NCBI RefSeq assembly: GCF_015207425.1
Contig: NZ_JADEWZ010000024.1
Coordinates: 1 to 64,000, forward strand
Origin: Lusitaniella coriacea LEGE 07157
GTDB taxonomy: Bacteria; Cyanobacteriota; Cyanobacteriia; Cyanobacteriales; Spirulinaceae
Direction of reading: 5' to 3'
Length of the DNA: 64,000 bases
The notes under the pieces were generated by a model, which had not been told where the DNA came from, ran no database searches, and saw only the letters and a list, made by a program, of their open reading frames with translations. A program made the position numbers and the translations under genes. The number at the start of each line of letters is the position of its first letter. Position 1 is the stretch's first letter. Positions 17,706-26,712 of the stretch are shown here, piece after piece.

Positions 17706-18107
17706 TCAGGAAGATGTCTCAGACAATTTTATTTTCCGCATTTCTAAACCCGTACCAATAATTCCCCAAAGAATTAAGACAGTATCAAAAACTTTAGAAT
17801 CGGTTTGACTGCCTGCGATGTGACCGATTCCAATAACAATAATTGCGATATAAAAGGGAATGTTGCTCAATGCCTGGGATTTTTGGCTATTGACCCAGTT
17901 TAAGTTCATTAGACAACTGAGACTGAAGATGATCCACCAAATGCTAACCAAGAGGAAGCAAACAGAGTCGAGTAGGGGTAACGACCACCAATAGGGTTCT
18001 GCGGTGAGGATTGAGAGGCTAAAACCGAGGGTTCCCGCTATCCCAAATAGGAGAATGAGGACTAATGAGATGGTGGTGGGGACGGAACGAGGAATGTTAT
18101 TTGTCAT
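17706..18107 (-). CDS. four-helix membrane protein, 133 aa
   Basis: Four hydrophobic segments are visible (SLVLILLFGIAGTLGFSLSI, WSLPLLDSVCFLLVSIWWII, IPFYIAIIVIGIGHIAG and FDTVLILWGIIGTGLEM). I do not recognise the family. It follows the NarL-type regulator by 38 bases and is probably the last gene of the two-component operon, so it may belong to the same stimulus-response unit. Confidence 0.75.
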   Translation of the reverse strand: MTNNIPRSVPTTISLVLILLFGIAGTLGFSLSILTAEPYWWSLPLLDSVCFLLVSIWWIIFSLSCLMNLNWVNSQKSQALSNIPFYIAIIVIGIGHIAGSQTDSKVFDTVLILWGIIGTGLEMRKIKLSETSS

Positions 18108-18145
18108 GAAAATTTGACCTCCAGGTAAAAAAGTTGAGTTGATGG

Positions 18146-18799
18146 TTAATCGCTACAAATGAGATGCTGTTGTACCCATAGTGCGGCTTGAGTGCGATCG
18201 CGCACATCCAATTTATCAAGAATTCGGGTGACGTAATTTTTTACGGTTCCTTCGGTGAGGTGGAGAGATCGCGCGATTTCCCGATTGTTGTATCCTTGTC
18301 CGAGTAAGTTGAGAATATCCAGTTCGCGATCGCTAAATAACTCTTTATACTCTTCTTTCATTGCCGGAGAAGTCCCACTTTCGCCGTTGAGACGGGCAAA
18401 GACTTTCGGGGCAATTGTCGGGCCCAATTGGGAATAACCGCGATGCAAATTGCGGATTGCCGTTGCAACTTCTTGGGAGGGGGTACTTTTGAGTAAATAA
18501 CTCAATGCGCCTGCTTCAAGGGATTGCCAAACGTACTCGTCCTCATCGAAGGTGGTCAGAACCAGAATGCGAATCCAGGGATAGCGTTGGTGGATGGCGC
18601 GAGTCGCTTCTACCCCGTCGCAAATGGGCATCCGCACGTCCATTAAAATGATATCCGGTTGTAGTTGTTCTGCCAGCGCGATCGCTTCTTTGCCATTATT
18701 CGCTTCGCCAACAACTTCGATATCCTCTTCCAGGGAAAGGAGAGAAGCCAGTCCTTGACGAAAGAGGGGTTGGTCGTCAGCGAGTAATAATCGAATCAT
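18146..18799 (-). CDS. NarL/FixJ-family response regulator
   Basis: The receiver domain has acidic residues in LADDQ, the phosphoacceptor D54 in ILMDVRMP and the T/K region [10 protein letters not shown] with LLKSTPS. The LuxR-type helix-turn-helix near the C-terminus contains [15 protein letters not shown]-type residues and [20 protein letters not shown]. Length of 217 aa is typical. Two NarL-type kinases lie upstream on the same strand and are its likely partners. Confidence 0.94.
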   Translation of the reverse strand: MIRLLLADDQPLFRQGLASLLSLEEDIEVVGEANNGKEAIALAEQLQPDIILMDVRMPICDGVEATRAIHQRYPWIRILVLTTFDEDEYVWQSLEAGALSYLLKSTPSQEVATAIRNLHRGYSQLGPTIAPKVFARLNGESGTSPAMKEEYKELFSDRELDILNLLGQGYNNREIARSLHLTEGTVKNYVTRILDKLDVRDRTQAALWVQQHLICSD

Positions 18800-18814
18800 G
18801 GGGAAAATTCGCGC

Positions 18815-19189
18815 TTAATGTGTATTAGAGGAAAATTCGTAGAACGTCAAGCAAACGCCGGCTAAATCGAGGATGACGAATTCTTTAGGACCCCAAGGTT
18901 TTGTTTCTAAATGACCCTTTGGAGCGATATATTCTTGCATCTGTCGATACAACTGCTCGATTCCCGTCACCTGAATGCGCAACGATGTGCCATTTGCCAA
19001 GTTTTTATCGCCATTGCGCACGAGAAAAAGAACGGCTGAATCCCGTTCGACAATTGCCATATGGGGCGGATCTCCCTCTTTATGGGTCATTTTAAAGCCC
19101 AGTTTCTCGTAAAACGCGATCGCGGCGCTAACATCCTCCCCTGCTGGAATCAACGGACTGATATTTCCAAGTTTCGGCAAATCGCTCAT
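18815..19189 (-). CDS. VOC-family (glyoxalase/bleomycin-resistance-like) protein
   Basis: Small metal-binding or scaffold protein of the vicinal oxygen chelate superfamily. It has the pattern PAGEDVSAAIAFYEKLGFKM, HMAIVERDSAVLFLV and EFVILDLAGVCLTFYEF. I prefer the ATG at 19189 (MSDLPKLGNISPL), because the in-frame extension to 19237 is unlike the family. From there it is 124 aa. The substrate is unknown. It lies 15 bases upstream of the response regulator, inside the kinase-regulator operon. Confidence 0.85.
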   Translation of the reverse strand: MSDLPKLGNISPLIPAGEDVSAAIAFYEKLGFKMTHKEGDPPHMAIVERDSAVLFLVRNGDKNLANGTSLRIQVTGIEQLYRQMQEYIAPKGHLETKPWGPKEFVILDLAGVCLTFYEFSSNTH

Positions 19190-19302
19190 TATACTTTCCT
19201 TCTGTCGCCAGAACAATAACTTAAAGCTAGTGGGCATCGTCTACCCTATTTCATATCAAGGCTTTGGGCAATTTCTTGACTATATGCCATCTCTTCACCC
19301 CG

Positions 19303-20586
19303 TCACCGTGTTCTTCCTTTAACGACTTTAAGAGGTATCTTCACCTCAATTCTCGTTCCCCTTCCCGGCATACTCTCGACCTTAATCTCGCCGTCGAGTA
19401 TTTGAACGCGCTCTTGCATTCCCCGCAATCCAAACCCTTCCCAAGTCGCACAAAGATCGAAACCGATTCCATTATCACTTATCACTAAAAGAACCCCGTT
19501 TGGAGTCTGAGAACCCCGTACTGTAATGTGTGTTGCGCGGCTGTGTTTTTGCACGTTGGTGAGGGCTTCTCGAACGATGCAATAGAGTTGGTGGCTGGTT
19601 TGTAGGGGGAGTTGGGGAAAGTTCGTTTGTAGGTCGATCTGAAGGGCAAGATCGCGAGGAAACTGCTCGATTAACATCCTCATTGCACCATTGAGATCGA
19701 ACCCCTCCTCGCGCATTGCCGACACCGATCGTCGCACGTCTGCAAGGGATTGACTGGCAAGAGTTTTGGCTGCATTCAGCGCATCTGCGGCGCGATGGGG
19801 ATCTCGTTCGTAGAGTCGTTGTGCGAGTTCGAGTTGCACGTCGAGGGTGGTGAGAGAATGTCCCAGGGAGTCGTGAATTTCGCGGGCGATGCGGGTGCGT
19901 TCTAATGCCGTGGCGAGGGTTTCCACTTCTTTTGCCAAGTTAAGGGCTTTTTGACGACTTCTGCGTTCGGAAACAACGGTCAAACTCAACAGGAGAACGA
20001 AGGTACAGGCGGCAATGTACACCCCTGTATTGTTGATCAAAGAGGCAACGATCGCGCGCTGGGGATTTTCCCAATACTCTGGCATATTTTCCCGCGCCCA
20101 AATAATCATTCCAGGCAAGCGCCACGCATCGCAACCCAGCCAAGCAATTCCCGTCGCGATCGCGGTAATCATAATATCTCGACGATCGAGCAAGAAACAA
20201 CTTTTCGTAAGGGCTAAATAAAGAAATAAACTGAGTCCCCAAAAGGTAAAGGCTTGGGCGGGAAGCAGTACGAAGATTTCCAGGAAAATGTAGGTACGTC
20301 GCTGCCATAGGGGGCGATTGAGGGGGAAATAGAAACTCAATACAGCACGTCCCATTAAAACGCACAACGCGATCACGTTGTGGCGAATTGTTATATCGTT
20401 TAAATCGCCTGCGGTATTAATAACCATGACGAGAACGTGAATGACAATCAACGTCCATTCCACCCACAACAGCGTGCGGCGCAGGGAAGAGGACGCGATC
20501 GCGGTAGTGGTAGCATTTATCCCATTAGTTGTTTCATTAACGGGGAGCTTTCGCGTTTTTAATTTCCTTTTTCCTTGCATTTGCAT
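19303..20586 (-). CDS. NarL-type membrane sensor histidine kinase, second of a tandem pair
   Basis: About six N-terminal membrane helices (residues ~40-205) are followed by a HisKA_3 region with REIHDSLGHSL, phosphoacceptor H238. A HATPase domain comes next, with ISDNGIGFD and GFGLRGMQERV. No large periplasmic domain is present, so sensing is probably within the membrane. The kinase core is closely similar to that of the upstream paralogue at DNA level, whereas the membrane region is diverged. Length 427 aa. Confidence 0.92.
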   Translation of the reverse strand: MQMQGKRKLKTRKLPVNETTNGINATTTAIASSSLRRTLLWVEWTLIVIHVLVMVINTAGDLNDITIRHNVIALCVLMGRAVLSFYFPLNRPLWQRRTYIFLEIFVLLPAQAFTFWGLSLFLYLALTKSCFLLDRRDIMITAIATGIAWLGCDAWRLPGMIIWARENMPEYWENPQRAIVASLINNTGVYIAACTFVLLLSLTVVSERRSRQKALNLAKEVETLATALERTRIAREIHDSLGHSLTTLDVQLELAQRLYERDPHRAADALNAAKTLASQSLADVRRSVSAMREEGFDLNGAMRMLIEQFPRDLALQIDLQTNFPQLPLQTSHQLYCIVREALTNVQKHSRATHITVRGSQTPNGVLLVISDNGIGFDLCATWEGFGLRGMQERVQILDGEIKVESMPGRGTRIEVKIPLKVVKGRTR

Positions 20587-20700
20587 ATTGATTTATGAGT
20601 GATGAGTCGTTCTGCAAACGATTAGTGGGAGAGGGTTTAGTGAGTGTTTAATGAAATCTCAGCTAACGATTGTTGCTCAAAACCCGTCCAACTCTAGATT

Positions 20701-21963
20701 TTAAGTAGAGCAACGATGACGAGTTACAAAAGGAATACGCGCTTGAATTTGAGTCCCTTTACCCGGTTGACTTTCAATGCAAATCTTACCGCCAAGGAGT
20801 TGAATGCGCTCTTGCATTCCCTGCAATCCAAACCCAGACGGGGGACTGCTCGAGTTAAATCCCACGCCGTTATCAGTTACCTCCACAAGAATCGCGCCAG
20901 GAATTCGATCCCCGCGCACCGTAATGTATGTGGCGCGACTATGTTTTTGCGCGTTGGTAAGAGCTTCTTGAATGATGCAGTAGATTTGGTGACTGGTTTG
21001 AAGATTTAAGGGAGGGAAACTTGCCTGCACATCAATTTTTAGGGGAAACTGCTCAATTAATATCCCTATCGCCCCATTGAGATCGAACCCCTCCTCGCGC
21101 ATTGCCGACACCGCACGTCGCACATCTGCAAGGGATTGACTGGCAAGAGTTTTGGCTACATTCAACGCATCTTCAGCGCGGTGAATATCTCGTTTATAGA
21201 GCCGTTGTGCGAGTTCGAGTTGCACGTCGAGGGTGGTGAGGGAATGCCCCAGAGAGTCGTGGATTTCGCGAGCAATGCGAGTGCGTTCCAACGCCGTGGC
21301 TAAGGTTTCCACTTCTTTTGCCAGCGCGATCGCTTTTTGGCGGCTTCTGCGTTCGGCGAGGGCAATAAAACCGAAGAGGAGGACAAAGGTACAGGCTGCA
21401 ATGTGGCTACCGACTTCGCCAATTATTTGCTGGATAAAGAGGGTTTGGGGATCGGCGAGAAGTTTTTCCACGCGATCGGGAATTAATGTGATATCTTCGG
21501 AAAATTGAAATGCCACGCAGGACACCCAGGCAACTCCGGACGCGATCGCGGTTAGAATTGCATCTGGGCGTTTGAGGAGAAAGCAACTTTTCCCTAAAAA
21601 GAGATAGAGCAACAAATCCAAACTTCCGTTGGTAAACGCTCGACTGGGCAACAGCACGAGAATGTCGAGAAGAATGTAAGCGCGTCGCTGCCAGAGAGGA
21701 CGTTTGAGGGGAAAGATAAAACTCAACACCCCACACACCCCCAAAGTCACCAAAAGAATGATTGTCTGGCGAAAGGGAAATATTTTGGGAAAGGCAGTCA
21801 GAATGAGTAAGAAATAAATCAGAAGGATTGACCACTCTATCCAAAGAAAGGTGCGGTGCAGGGATGGAGTGGTGAAGGCAGTTGGCGCGTGCTGTCCTTC
21901 AGCAGATCCTTTCAGGATCGCGCTAAGGGTTTGGCGCTTTGTTTTCCCAAGCTTATTGTGCAT
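20701..21963 (-). CDS. NarL-type membrane sensor histidine kinase, first of a tandem pair
   Basis: Same architecture as the downstream kinase: membrane helices to about residue 203, HisKA_3 with REIHDSLGHSL (H235), and HATPase with VTDNGVGFN and GFGLQGMQER. The N-terminal segment ILKGSAEGQHAPTAF is encoded by a short DNA repeat found in two other genes and has no counterpart in the paralogue. Length 420 aa. It is the first gene of a five-gene minus-strand unit ending in a small membrane protein. Confidence 0.92.
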   Translation of the reverse strand: MHNKLGKTKRQTLSAILKGSAEGQHAPTAFTTPSLHRTFLWIEWSILLIYFLLILTAFPKIFPFRQTIILLVTLGVCGVLSFIFPLKRPLWQRRAYILLDILVLLPSRAFTNGSLDLLLYLFLGKSCFLLKRPDAILTAIASGVAWVSCVAFQFSEDITLIPDRVEKLLADPQTLFIQQIIGEVGSHIAACTFVLLFGFIALAERRSRQKAIALAKEVETLATALERTRIAREIHDSLGHSLTTLDVQLELAQRLYKRDIHRAEDALNVAKTLASQSLADVRRAVSAMREEGFDLNGAIGILIEQFPLKIDVQASFPPLNLQTSHQIYCIIQEALTNAQKHSRATYITVRGDRIPGAILVEVTDNGVGFNSSSPPSGFGLQGMQERIQLLGGKICIESQPGKGTQIQARIPFVTRHRCST

Positions 21964-22398
21964 TGCTTGACCTCACCGAAACGATTGGGGCTTCTCCTTT
22001 GTGGAGACAAAGCTTACCTGTTAAGGCGAGAGGGATTGGGTGGAGAAAAAACCCCGTTCCTACCATCTTCCCTTCTGCCGTCTGCCTTCATTTCTCCAGA
22101 ATACAGCGCTTTTTTGCGAAAGAGGGATGACTTTAGCCAGCAGTTTTCCATGACTTTAGTCATCAACAGAGATGACTTTCTGTTCTAGAGTTTGCCCGTT
22201 GAGAATCGCTATGCTTGCAAACATCAAAGCTCAATTGAGTTTATGAGGATACACGCTATGAACGCGGGATATACCCTCGCAACCTCAACCATTTTATCAA
22301 CCGCAATTGTGCTGGGTTGGGCGGAGGGGGTGCAATGCAAGTTCTTTATCTCTCCCAATCCTTCTGCAACCCAAAAAACAGAATTCAATTTTAAAATC

Positions 22399-22812
22399 AT
22401 GAGCTACGATCTCAACTTTTGGCGCGAAACACAACCTATTCAGCTTTCTGCTACTCAGATCCGCGATCGCCTCTACGAAGGAAAAGATGTTGAGGGATTG
22501 TCAGTACTCGATGAACAAGTTATTTGGACTGCATTTTTCGAAGAGTTTCCCAACCTCGAACGCCAGGACTTTGCCTGGGATTGGGAAGGAGAAGACAGTT
22601 TTTTCCTCCTTTGGTTGAATACCGTGCAAAAAAGCCACGAAATCAAGGGAATTACCGTGTCCTGTGGCTCTATCTTGCTGACTCATCCCAACGCGATCGC
22701 GAAAATCCTCAATGCTGCCCAAAACGTAGGTTGCACCCTCTACGATCCCCAAGTTCAATCAGTCAACAGGTATCAGTACGAAGAGAGGGAGAGAAACCTT
22801 GTTACCCCTTAA
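22399..22812 (+). CDS. small soluble hypothetical protein, 137 aa
   Basis: From ATG 22399 the product starts MSYDLNFWRE and is soluble, acidic and Trp/Phe-rich. It resembles cyanobacterial or immunity-like small proteins of unknown role. The frame is open back to 22192 and includes an ATG at 22258 followed by a signal-peptide-like stretch (TLATSTILSTAIVLGWAEG). That stretch resembles the N-terminus of the next gene. I treat it as upstream leftover, though a longer exported form is possible. Confidence 0.65.
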   Translation: MSYDLNFWRETQPIQLSATQIRDRLYEGKDVEGLSVLDEQVIWTAFFEEFPNLERQDFAWDWEGEDSFFLLWLNTVQKSHEIKGITVSCGSILLTHPNAIAKILNAAQNVGCTLYDPQVQSVNRYQYEERERNLVTP

Positions 22813-22830
22813 CCCTTAACCTTTGCCATC

Positions 22831-24153
22831 ATGCAACACCAAAACACTTCAACCAACATGAATACTGTTTATCGAACCACCGCCCTTCTTTCCGCCGCGA
22901 TCGCGCTGGGAATCAATATCCCCGGAACCGCTTACGCCGCAACACTTACAGCCGATATTAACGCATCTCCCTCAACCCTCATTGCAGAACGCCCCACCCC
23001 TCCCCCATTGCCCCCAAAGTTGGTTCAAAAGCTGCAAAAAACCCTAGATAGTACCCTCTCCGATAGCGGGAGTGTCGGTGCGGTTGTGGGGATTGCAACG
23101 CCTGTTGGGAGTTGGTTTGGGGCAAGCGGACAATCCAACCTCAATCCCAAAACCGAAGTTTCGCCGCGCGATCGGTTTCCCATCGGCAGCATTACCAAAA
23201 CCTTCGTCGCCACTACTATTCTCCAACTCGTAGAAGAAGAAGTTCTCTCCCTCGACGACACCCTCAATCAATGGCTTCCCCCCGACATCACCCAGCACAT
23301 CGAATACAGCGACAAAATCACCCTGCGTCACCTCCTCAACCACACTAGCGGCATCTACAGCTACACCGAAAAACTTCAAACTGAAGGCGAAAAAAATCCG
23401 TCTCTTTTTATTCGAGATTGGACACCCAAAGAATTAGTAGCTTACTCAGGAGAACCCAATATCTTTGCACCTGGGGAAAAATGGAGTTACTCCAACACCA
23501 ATTACATTCTTTTGGGAATGATTGTTGAAGCCGCAAGCGGTTCCAGCCTCGAAAGCGAAATTCGCGCCCGCATCCTCGACCCATTAGGATTGGAAAATAC
23601 CTTCTTTGGGGGAGAAGAAGAAATTCCTGGCGGTTACGCTAGCGGCTATCTCGATCTCAATGAAGATGGGGACTTTGAGGATATTGTTGATGGGATTCCA
23701 GAAGATGTTACTCCCTTCAATCTTACCCAAGCTTGGGCGGCGGGAGCGATGGTGTCCAATACCCAAGACTTGACGCGATTTATCCAAGCCTTATTTGCAG
23801 GAGAATTGCTTGCACCCGATACCTTCGCGCAAATGCGAACCGTTACCGATACGGGAATGGAAGGATTTAGTTACGGATTGGGAATTTTTAGTCGGGATAT
23901 TCCGGGTATAGGAAAAGTGTGGGGACACAACGGCGGCGTTGCAGCGTTTTCCTCAAACCTATTGTACGCGCCCGACCTGGGAATAACCTATGTGGATTTG
24001 CAAAATAGCCAGCCTGCAAGCAATCTTGCCCCAACCCTAACAGACGTACTCTTAACTTCCGTTCCCTCAGAATCGGTTCCCGAATCAACTTCTCTCGTAG
24101 GGTTACTCTTTGTTGGAATGGGACTGTTGGCACAACGAACTCGTCAGAGGTAG
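22831..24153 (+). CDS. secreted serine hydrolase (class C beta-lactamase family) with PEP-CTERM-like tail
   Basis: Serine beta-lactamase/D-aminopeptidase-like hydrolase. It has an N-terminal signal peptide (TTALLSAAIALGINIPGTAYA) and SxxK as GSITKTF with S120 and K123. The YxN motif is WSYSNTNY, and HNGG is in the place of the KTG box. The last ~25 residues (VPESTSLVGLLFVGMGLLAQ then RTRQR) resemble a PEP-CTERM sorting signal, with PES instead of PEP. This implies export and possible processing by exosortase. Physiological substrate unknown. An ATG at 22858 is an alternative start. Length is 440 aa from 22831. Confidence 0.87.
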   Translation: MQHQNTSTNMNTVYRTTALLSAAIALGINIPGTAYAATLTADINASPSTLIAERPTPPPLPPKLVQKLQKTLDSTLSDSGSVGAVVGIATPVGSWFGASGQSNLNPKTEVSPRDRFPIGSITKTFVATTILQLVEEEVLSLDDTLNQWLPPDITQHIEYSDKITLRHLLNHTSGIYSYTEKLQTEGEKNPSLFIRDWTPKELVAYSGEPNIFAPGEKWSYSNTNYILLGMIVEAASGSSLESEIRARILDPLGLENTFFGGEEEIPGGYASGYLDLNEDGDFEDIVDGIPEDVTPFNLTQAWAAGAMVSNTQDLTRFIQALFAGELLAPDTFAQMRTVTDTGMEGFSYGLGIFSRDIPGIGKVWGHNGGVAAFSSNLLYAPDLGITYVDLQNSQPASNLAPTLTDVLLTSVPSESVPESTSLVGLLFVGMGLLAQRTRQR

Positions 24154-24181
24154 GCTGAGTTCAGAGTTGAGGTCAACCGTA

Positions 24182-24799
24182 ATGGGTTTTTATTCCAACG
24201 TTATCTTTCCCCGAATTCTCGATTTGAGTATGTCGAGTTCGATGCTAACCCCCTATCGCCAGCAGGTTTTGGCAGAGACTGAAGGGGACGTTTTGGAGGT
24301 GGGTTTTGGAACGGGATTAAATTTGCCCTACTACCCTTCAACAGTACGAAAAATCGTTGCGGTTGACCCCAATCCAACCATGAAACGGTTAGCCCAAAAA
24401 CGTATTGATGCGTCAACCATTGAAGTGGAGTTTTGCCAACTTAGCGGGGAGTCTTTACCCATGAATGACAATCAGTTTGATTGTGTGGTGAGTACTTGGA
24501 CGCTGTGCAGTATTCCTAACATTCAAGGGGCATTACAGGAAATTCGTCGCGTTCTCAAACCCCAAGGACGCTTCTTTTTTGTGGAACACGGCGTGAGTCC
24601 AGAACCCAATGTTGAAGTGTGGCAAAATCGCCTTAATCCCCTCCAGCAGAAGATTGGGGATGGGTGTAATTTGAATCGTAATATGGAAAAGTTAATTAAT
24701 GAAGCGGGGTTCGCGATCGCGCACTTGGATAAACTCTACATGGAACGCTCCCCTAAGTTTCTCGGCTATTTATACAAAGGAACCGCGATCGCGCCTTAA
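24182..24799 (+). CDS. class I SAM-dependent methyltransferase
   Basis: Methyltransferase of the UbiE/Methyltransf_11 type. Motif I is DVLEVGFGTGLNLPYY, the acidic residue of motif II is in VAVDPN, and the post-motif is NQFDCVVSTWTLCSI. The ATG at 24182 (MGFYSNVIFPRILDL) is the usual start of this subfamily; the frame extends upstream into the previous gene. Length 205 aa. The substrate cannot be deduced. Confidence 0.9.
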   Translation: MGFYSNVIFPRILDLSMSSSMLTPYRQQVLAETEGDVLEVGFGTGLNLPYYPSTVRKIVAVDPNPTMKRLAQKRIDASTIEVEFCQLSGESLPMNDNQFDCVVSTWTLCSIPNIQGALQEIRRVLKPQGRFFFVEHGVSPEPNVEVWQNRLNPLQQKIGDGCNLNRNMEKLINEAGFAIAHLDKLYMERSPKFLGYLYKGTAIAP

Positions 24800-24818
24800 T
24801 TCAGTTATTTTTTTAGTT

Positions 24819-25127
24819 TTACTCGATCGCTGTCTCCAATTGCAATACTATTTCTTCTAAGCGTTGTTCTAAAGTCACAATGTCTTTTGCCGTTTTAGAG
24901 TAAATGGGATAGTCCCAATCACAATTCTTGATAAGAAAAACCCTAAAACTTCCACTGATATCAAAAGATGGATACCATCCAACATCTAATGAATGATCTC
25001 CGGGCAATTCAACTTGCAGCATATCCTCTTTTAGAGAGTCAATTTCCTGAATAAAATTTTCCTGAGTAAGATTTGATAGATCGTTAAAGGTCACCCGTCC
25101 TGATATTCTTGAGAAATCAAAATTCAT
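24819..25127 (-). CDS. hypothetical immunity-like protein, 102 aa
   Basis: I do not recognise a named domain. The product is acidic, with a mixed beta pattern (LDVGWYPSFDISGSFRVFLI) and a C-terminal helix (LEQRLEEIVLQLETAIE). This size and composition are common among bacterial immunity proteins. It is AT-rich relative to its neighbours. It converges on the methyltransferase gene with only 19 bases between. Confidence 0.6.
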   Translation of the reverse strand: MNFDFSRISGRVTFNDLSNLTQENFIQEIDSLKEDMLQVELPGDHSLDVGWYPSFDISGSFRVFLIKNCDWDYPIYSKTAKDIVTLEQRLEEIVLQLETAIE

Positions 25128-25155
25128 TGTTTGAATTATTTTAAAGATATAGCCA

Positions 25156-25222
25156 GTAGGGTGGGTTAGGCAGCGACTTGATAAACATCCCCTTATTTAC
25201 TTTTGTGTTGCCGTAACCCACC
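25156..25222. repeat. 67-bp dispersed repeat with GTGGGTTA ends, copy 1
   Basis: Starts GTAGGGTGGGTTAGG and ends GCCGTAACCCACC, so the ends are inverted repeats of each other (GGTGGGTTA-type). A homologous 68-bp copy in opposite orientation lies at 59563-59630. It is non-coding. Confidence 0.75.
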
Positions 25223-25288
25223 ATAGCCTTTGAATTATAGCTAGCCTAGACTACGAATTTTGAGTTCTCCCCTTCAACTCAATAACCA

Positions 25289-25639
25289 CTATCTAAATAT
25301 TGATTCTTCTGTATCGGTAAACATACAAATATCATCAATTGCATCCTGCACTCTACCAGATAATTCTGGATTCTTTATATATTCTCTAAAAAAGGGAATA
25401 ACACATTTATTAAATTGACGATCGATCCTTGCAATATGTGCAATTGACAAAATTGCTGCATATTTAATACGATCGTTGGAATGCTTTAAGTGTTCTAAGC
25501 ATTGCTTTTCTGTCCAGTCACGATCTGGTTCGTGCAAAGCAATACTAAGTAAAGTTATTACTACAATTCTTGAGTCTTTGTTTGAGAGATTTCTTTTCGC
25601 CTCTTCTTGAGAGAGCGCATCTATTTCCTCATAATCCAT
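25289..25639 (-). CDS. small HEAT-like helical protein, 116 aa
   Basis: All-helical, acidic protein with two or three HEAT-like helix pairs (KDSRIVVITLLSIALHE; then NDRIKYAAILSIAHIARID). Such short HEAT proteins are often immunity or adaptor proteins. It lies beside another small immunity-like gene in an AT-rich pocket. The function is unknown. Confidence 0.65.
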   Translation of the reverse strand: MDYEEIDALSQEEAKRNLSNKDSRIVVITLLSIALHEPDRDWTEKQCLEHLKHSNDRIKYAAILSIAHIARIDRQFNKCVIPFFREYIKNPELSGRVQDAIDDICMFTDTEESIFR

Positions 25640-25659
25640 GAAAAAACAATGTTTCTCCT

Positions 25660-26241
25660 CTATAAACGTCTCTTTTTTTTAGAACTCTTGCGATACCAGC
25701 GATACCACTCTTGGGAACTGCGAACCGATAGCCACAACAATAGCATCGCAATCAGTCCCCCTTGTTCTGGTGCTTGGAAGGCAAAAAAAACGAGAAAGAT
25801 ACATAAAATATCTTCACTGAAAATTGCCCAAAGAGGAAGTTTTTGCAGTCGGAAAAACCATCCCACTTGTACGAATTTGAGGACGAACGCGAGTACTCCC
25901 CCAATTAAACCAATTAACCACAAGGGACCCAATTCTAAATCGAATTGAGATTGGGTTATTTTCGCTGCGGTAATGCCCATCAACGCCCCAACAATTGGAC
26001 TGAATCCCAGTTGCACCATCTGGAGAATCCGTAAACCCAATAATTTTTTAGAACCAAATAATTCAAATAACGACCAACTGGTTAGAATGCCCAGCAACAC
26101 TTGGGGATGAATCATCGAAAGTAACGGTACATTTTCCCAAAGAGAATCGCTTTGGAGCAAACCAACGATCAACAAAGGGAGGGCAATTCTCATGCCTGCG
26201 GCGGCTGATGCTGAAAGGGCGGCTAGAAGTCCAAGGTACAT
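25660..26241 (-). CDS. DUF4126 membrane protein
   Basis: Hydrophobic protein with about five membrane segments. It begins LGLLAALSASAAAGMRIALP, the recognisable start of the DUF4126 family, with an inner region LGFSPIVGALMGITAA. Length of 193 aa is typical. The biochemical role of the family is not known. It lies 21 bases upstream of the HEAT-like gene on the same strand. Confidence 0.85.
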   Translation of the reverse strand: MYLGLLAALSASAAAGMRIALPLLIVGLLQSDSLWENVPLLSMIHPQVLLGILTSWSLFELFGSKKLLGLRILQMVQLGFSPIVGALMGITAAKITQSQFDLELGPLWLIGLIGGVLAFVLKFVQVGWFFRLQKLPLWAIFSEDILCIFLVFFAFQAPEQGGLIAMLLLWLSVRSSQEWYRWYRKSSKKKRRL

Positions 26242-26712
26242 GACATTTTTGCCTGAGAGTGTTGTTTGAGTGAAGATGCCACCCGCAACGGTTGACTCGG
26301 CTCTAAGGCTTAAAGTTTAGATGTGCGGTCTTTGCCTTATTAGTATAAAAAGCTGGCTTCTTTTTTGGGGAGCGTTTGTCGCAATTTGTACAATCCCTTG
26401 GCTCGCAAGGAGAAAAAATTGTAAACAAAAATTGCAAAGTAGCCTACTATACGTTTTTTTAGGGCTTAAAATAGTATTGGGAATGAACTAACACAAATCA
26501 CCAGTCTATCGTTCTGCTTCAAGCCAGAATTGAACTGGATTGCTTTAAGTCATTTATATCAGAATCTCAAGGTTTGAGTAAGAAGCTCTCGATGCCCAAC
26601 GCAAGTGCGGGATGGGCGTTGTTGCAATGGCACAGAACTAATGATGAGAACCGATCTCAGAATCGATTTTGACGTTCGACGGCTTCGCTTGTCCCCCTTT
26701 CTAACCAAAACG
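26242..26712. other. gene-free spacer upstream of the dehydrogenase
   Basis: About 470 bases separate two divergent genes. I see AT-rich stretches that could hold promoters (for example near 26430-26480) but no clear operator or repeat. The open frame upstream of 26713 probably only reflects chance. Confidence 0.55.
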
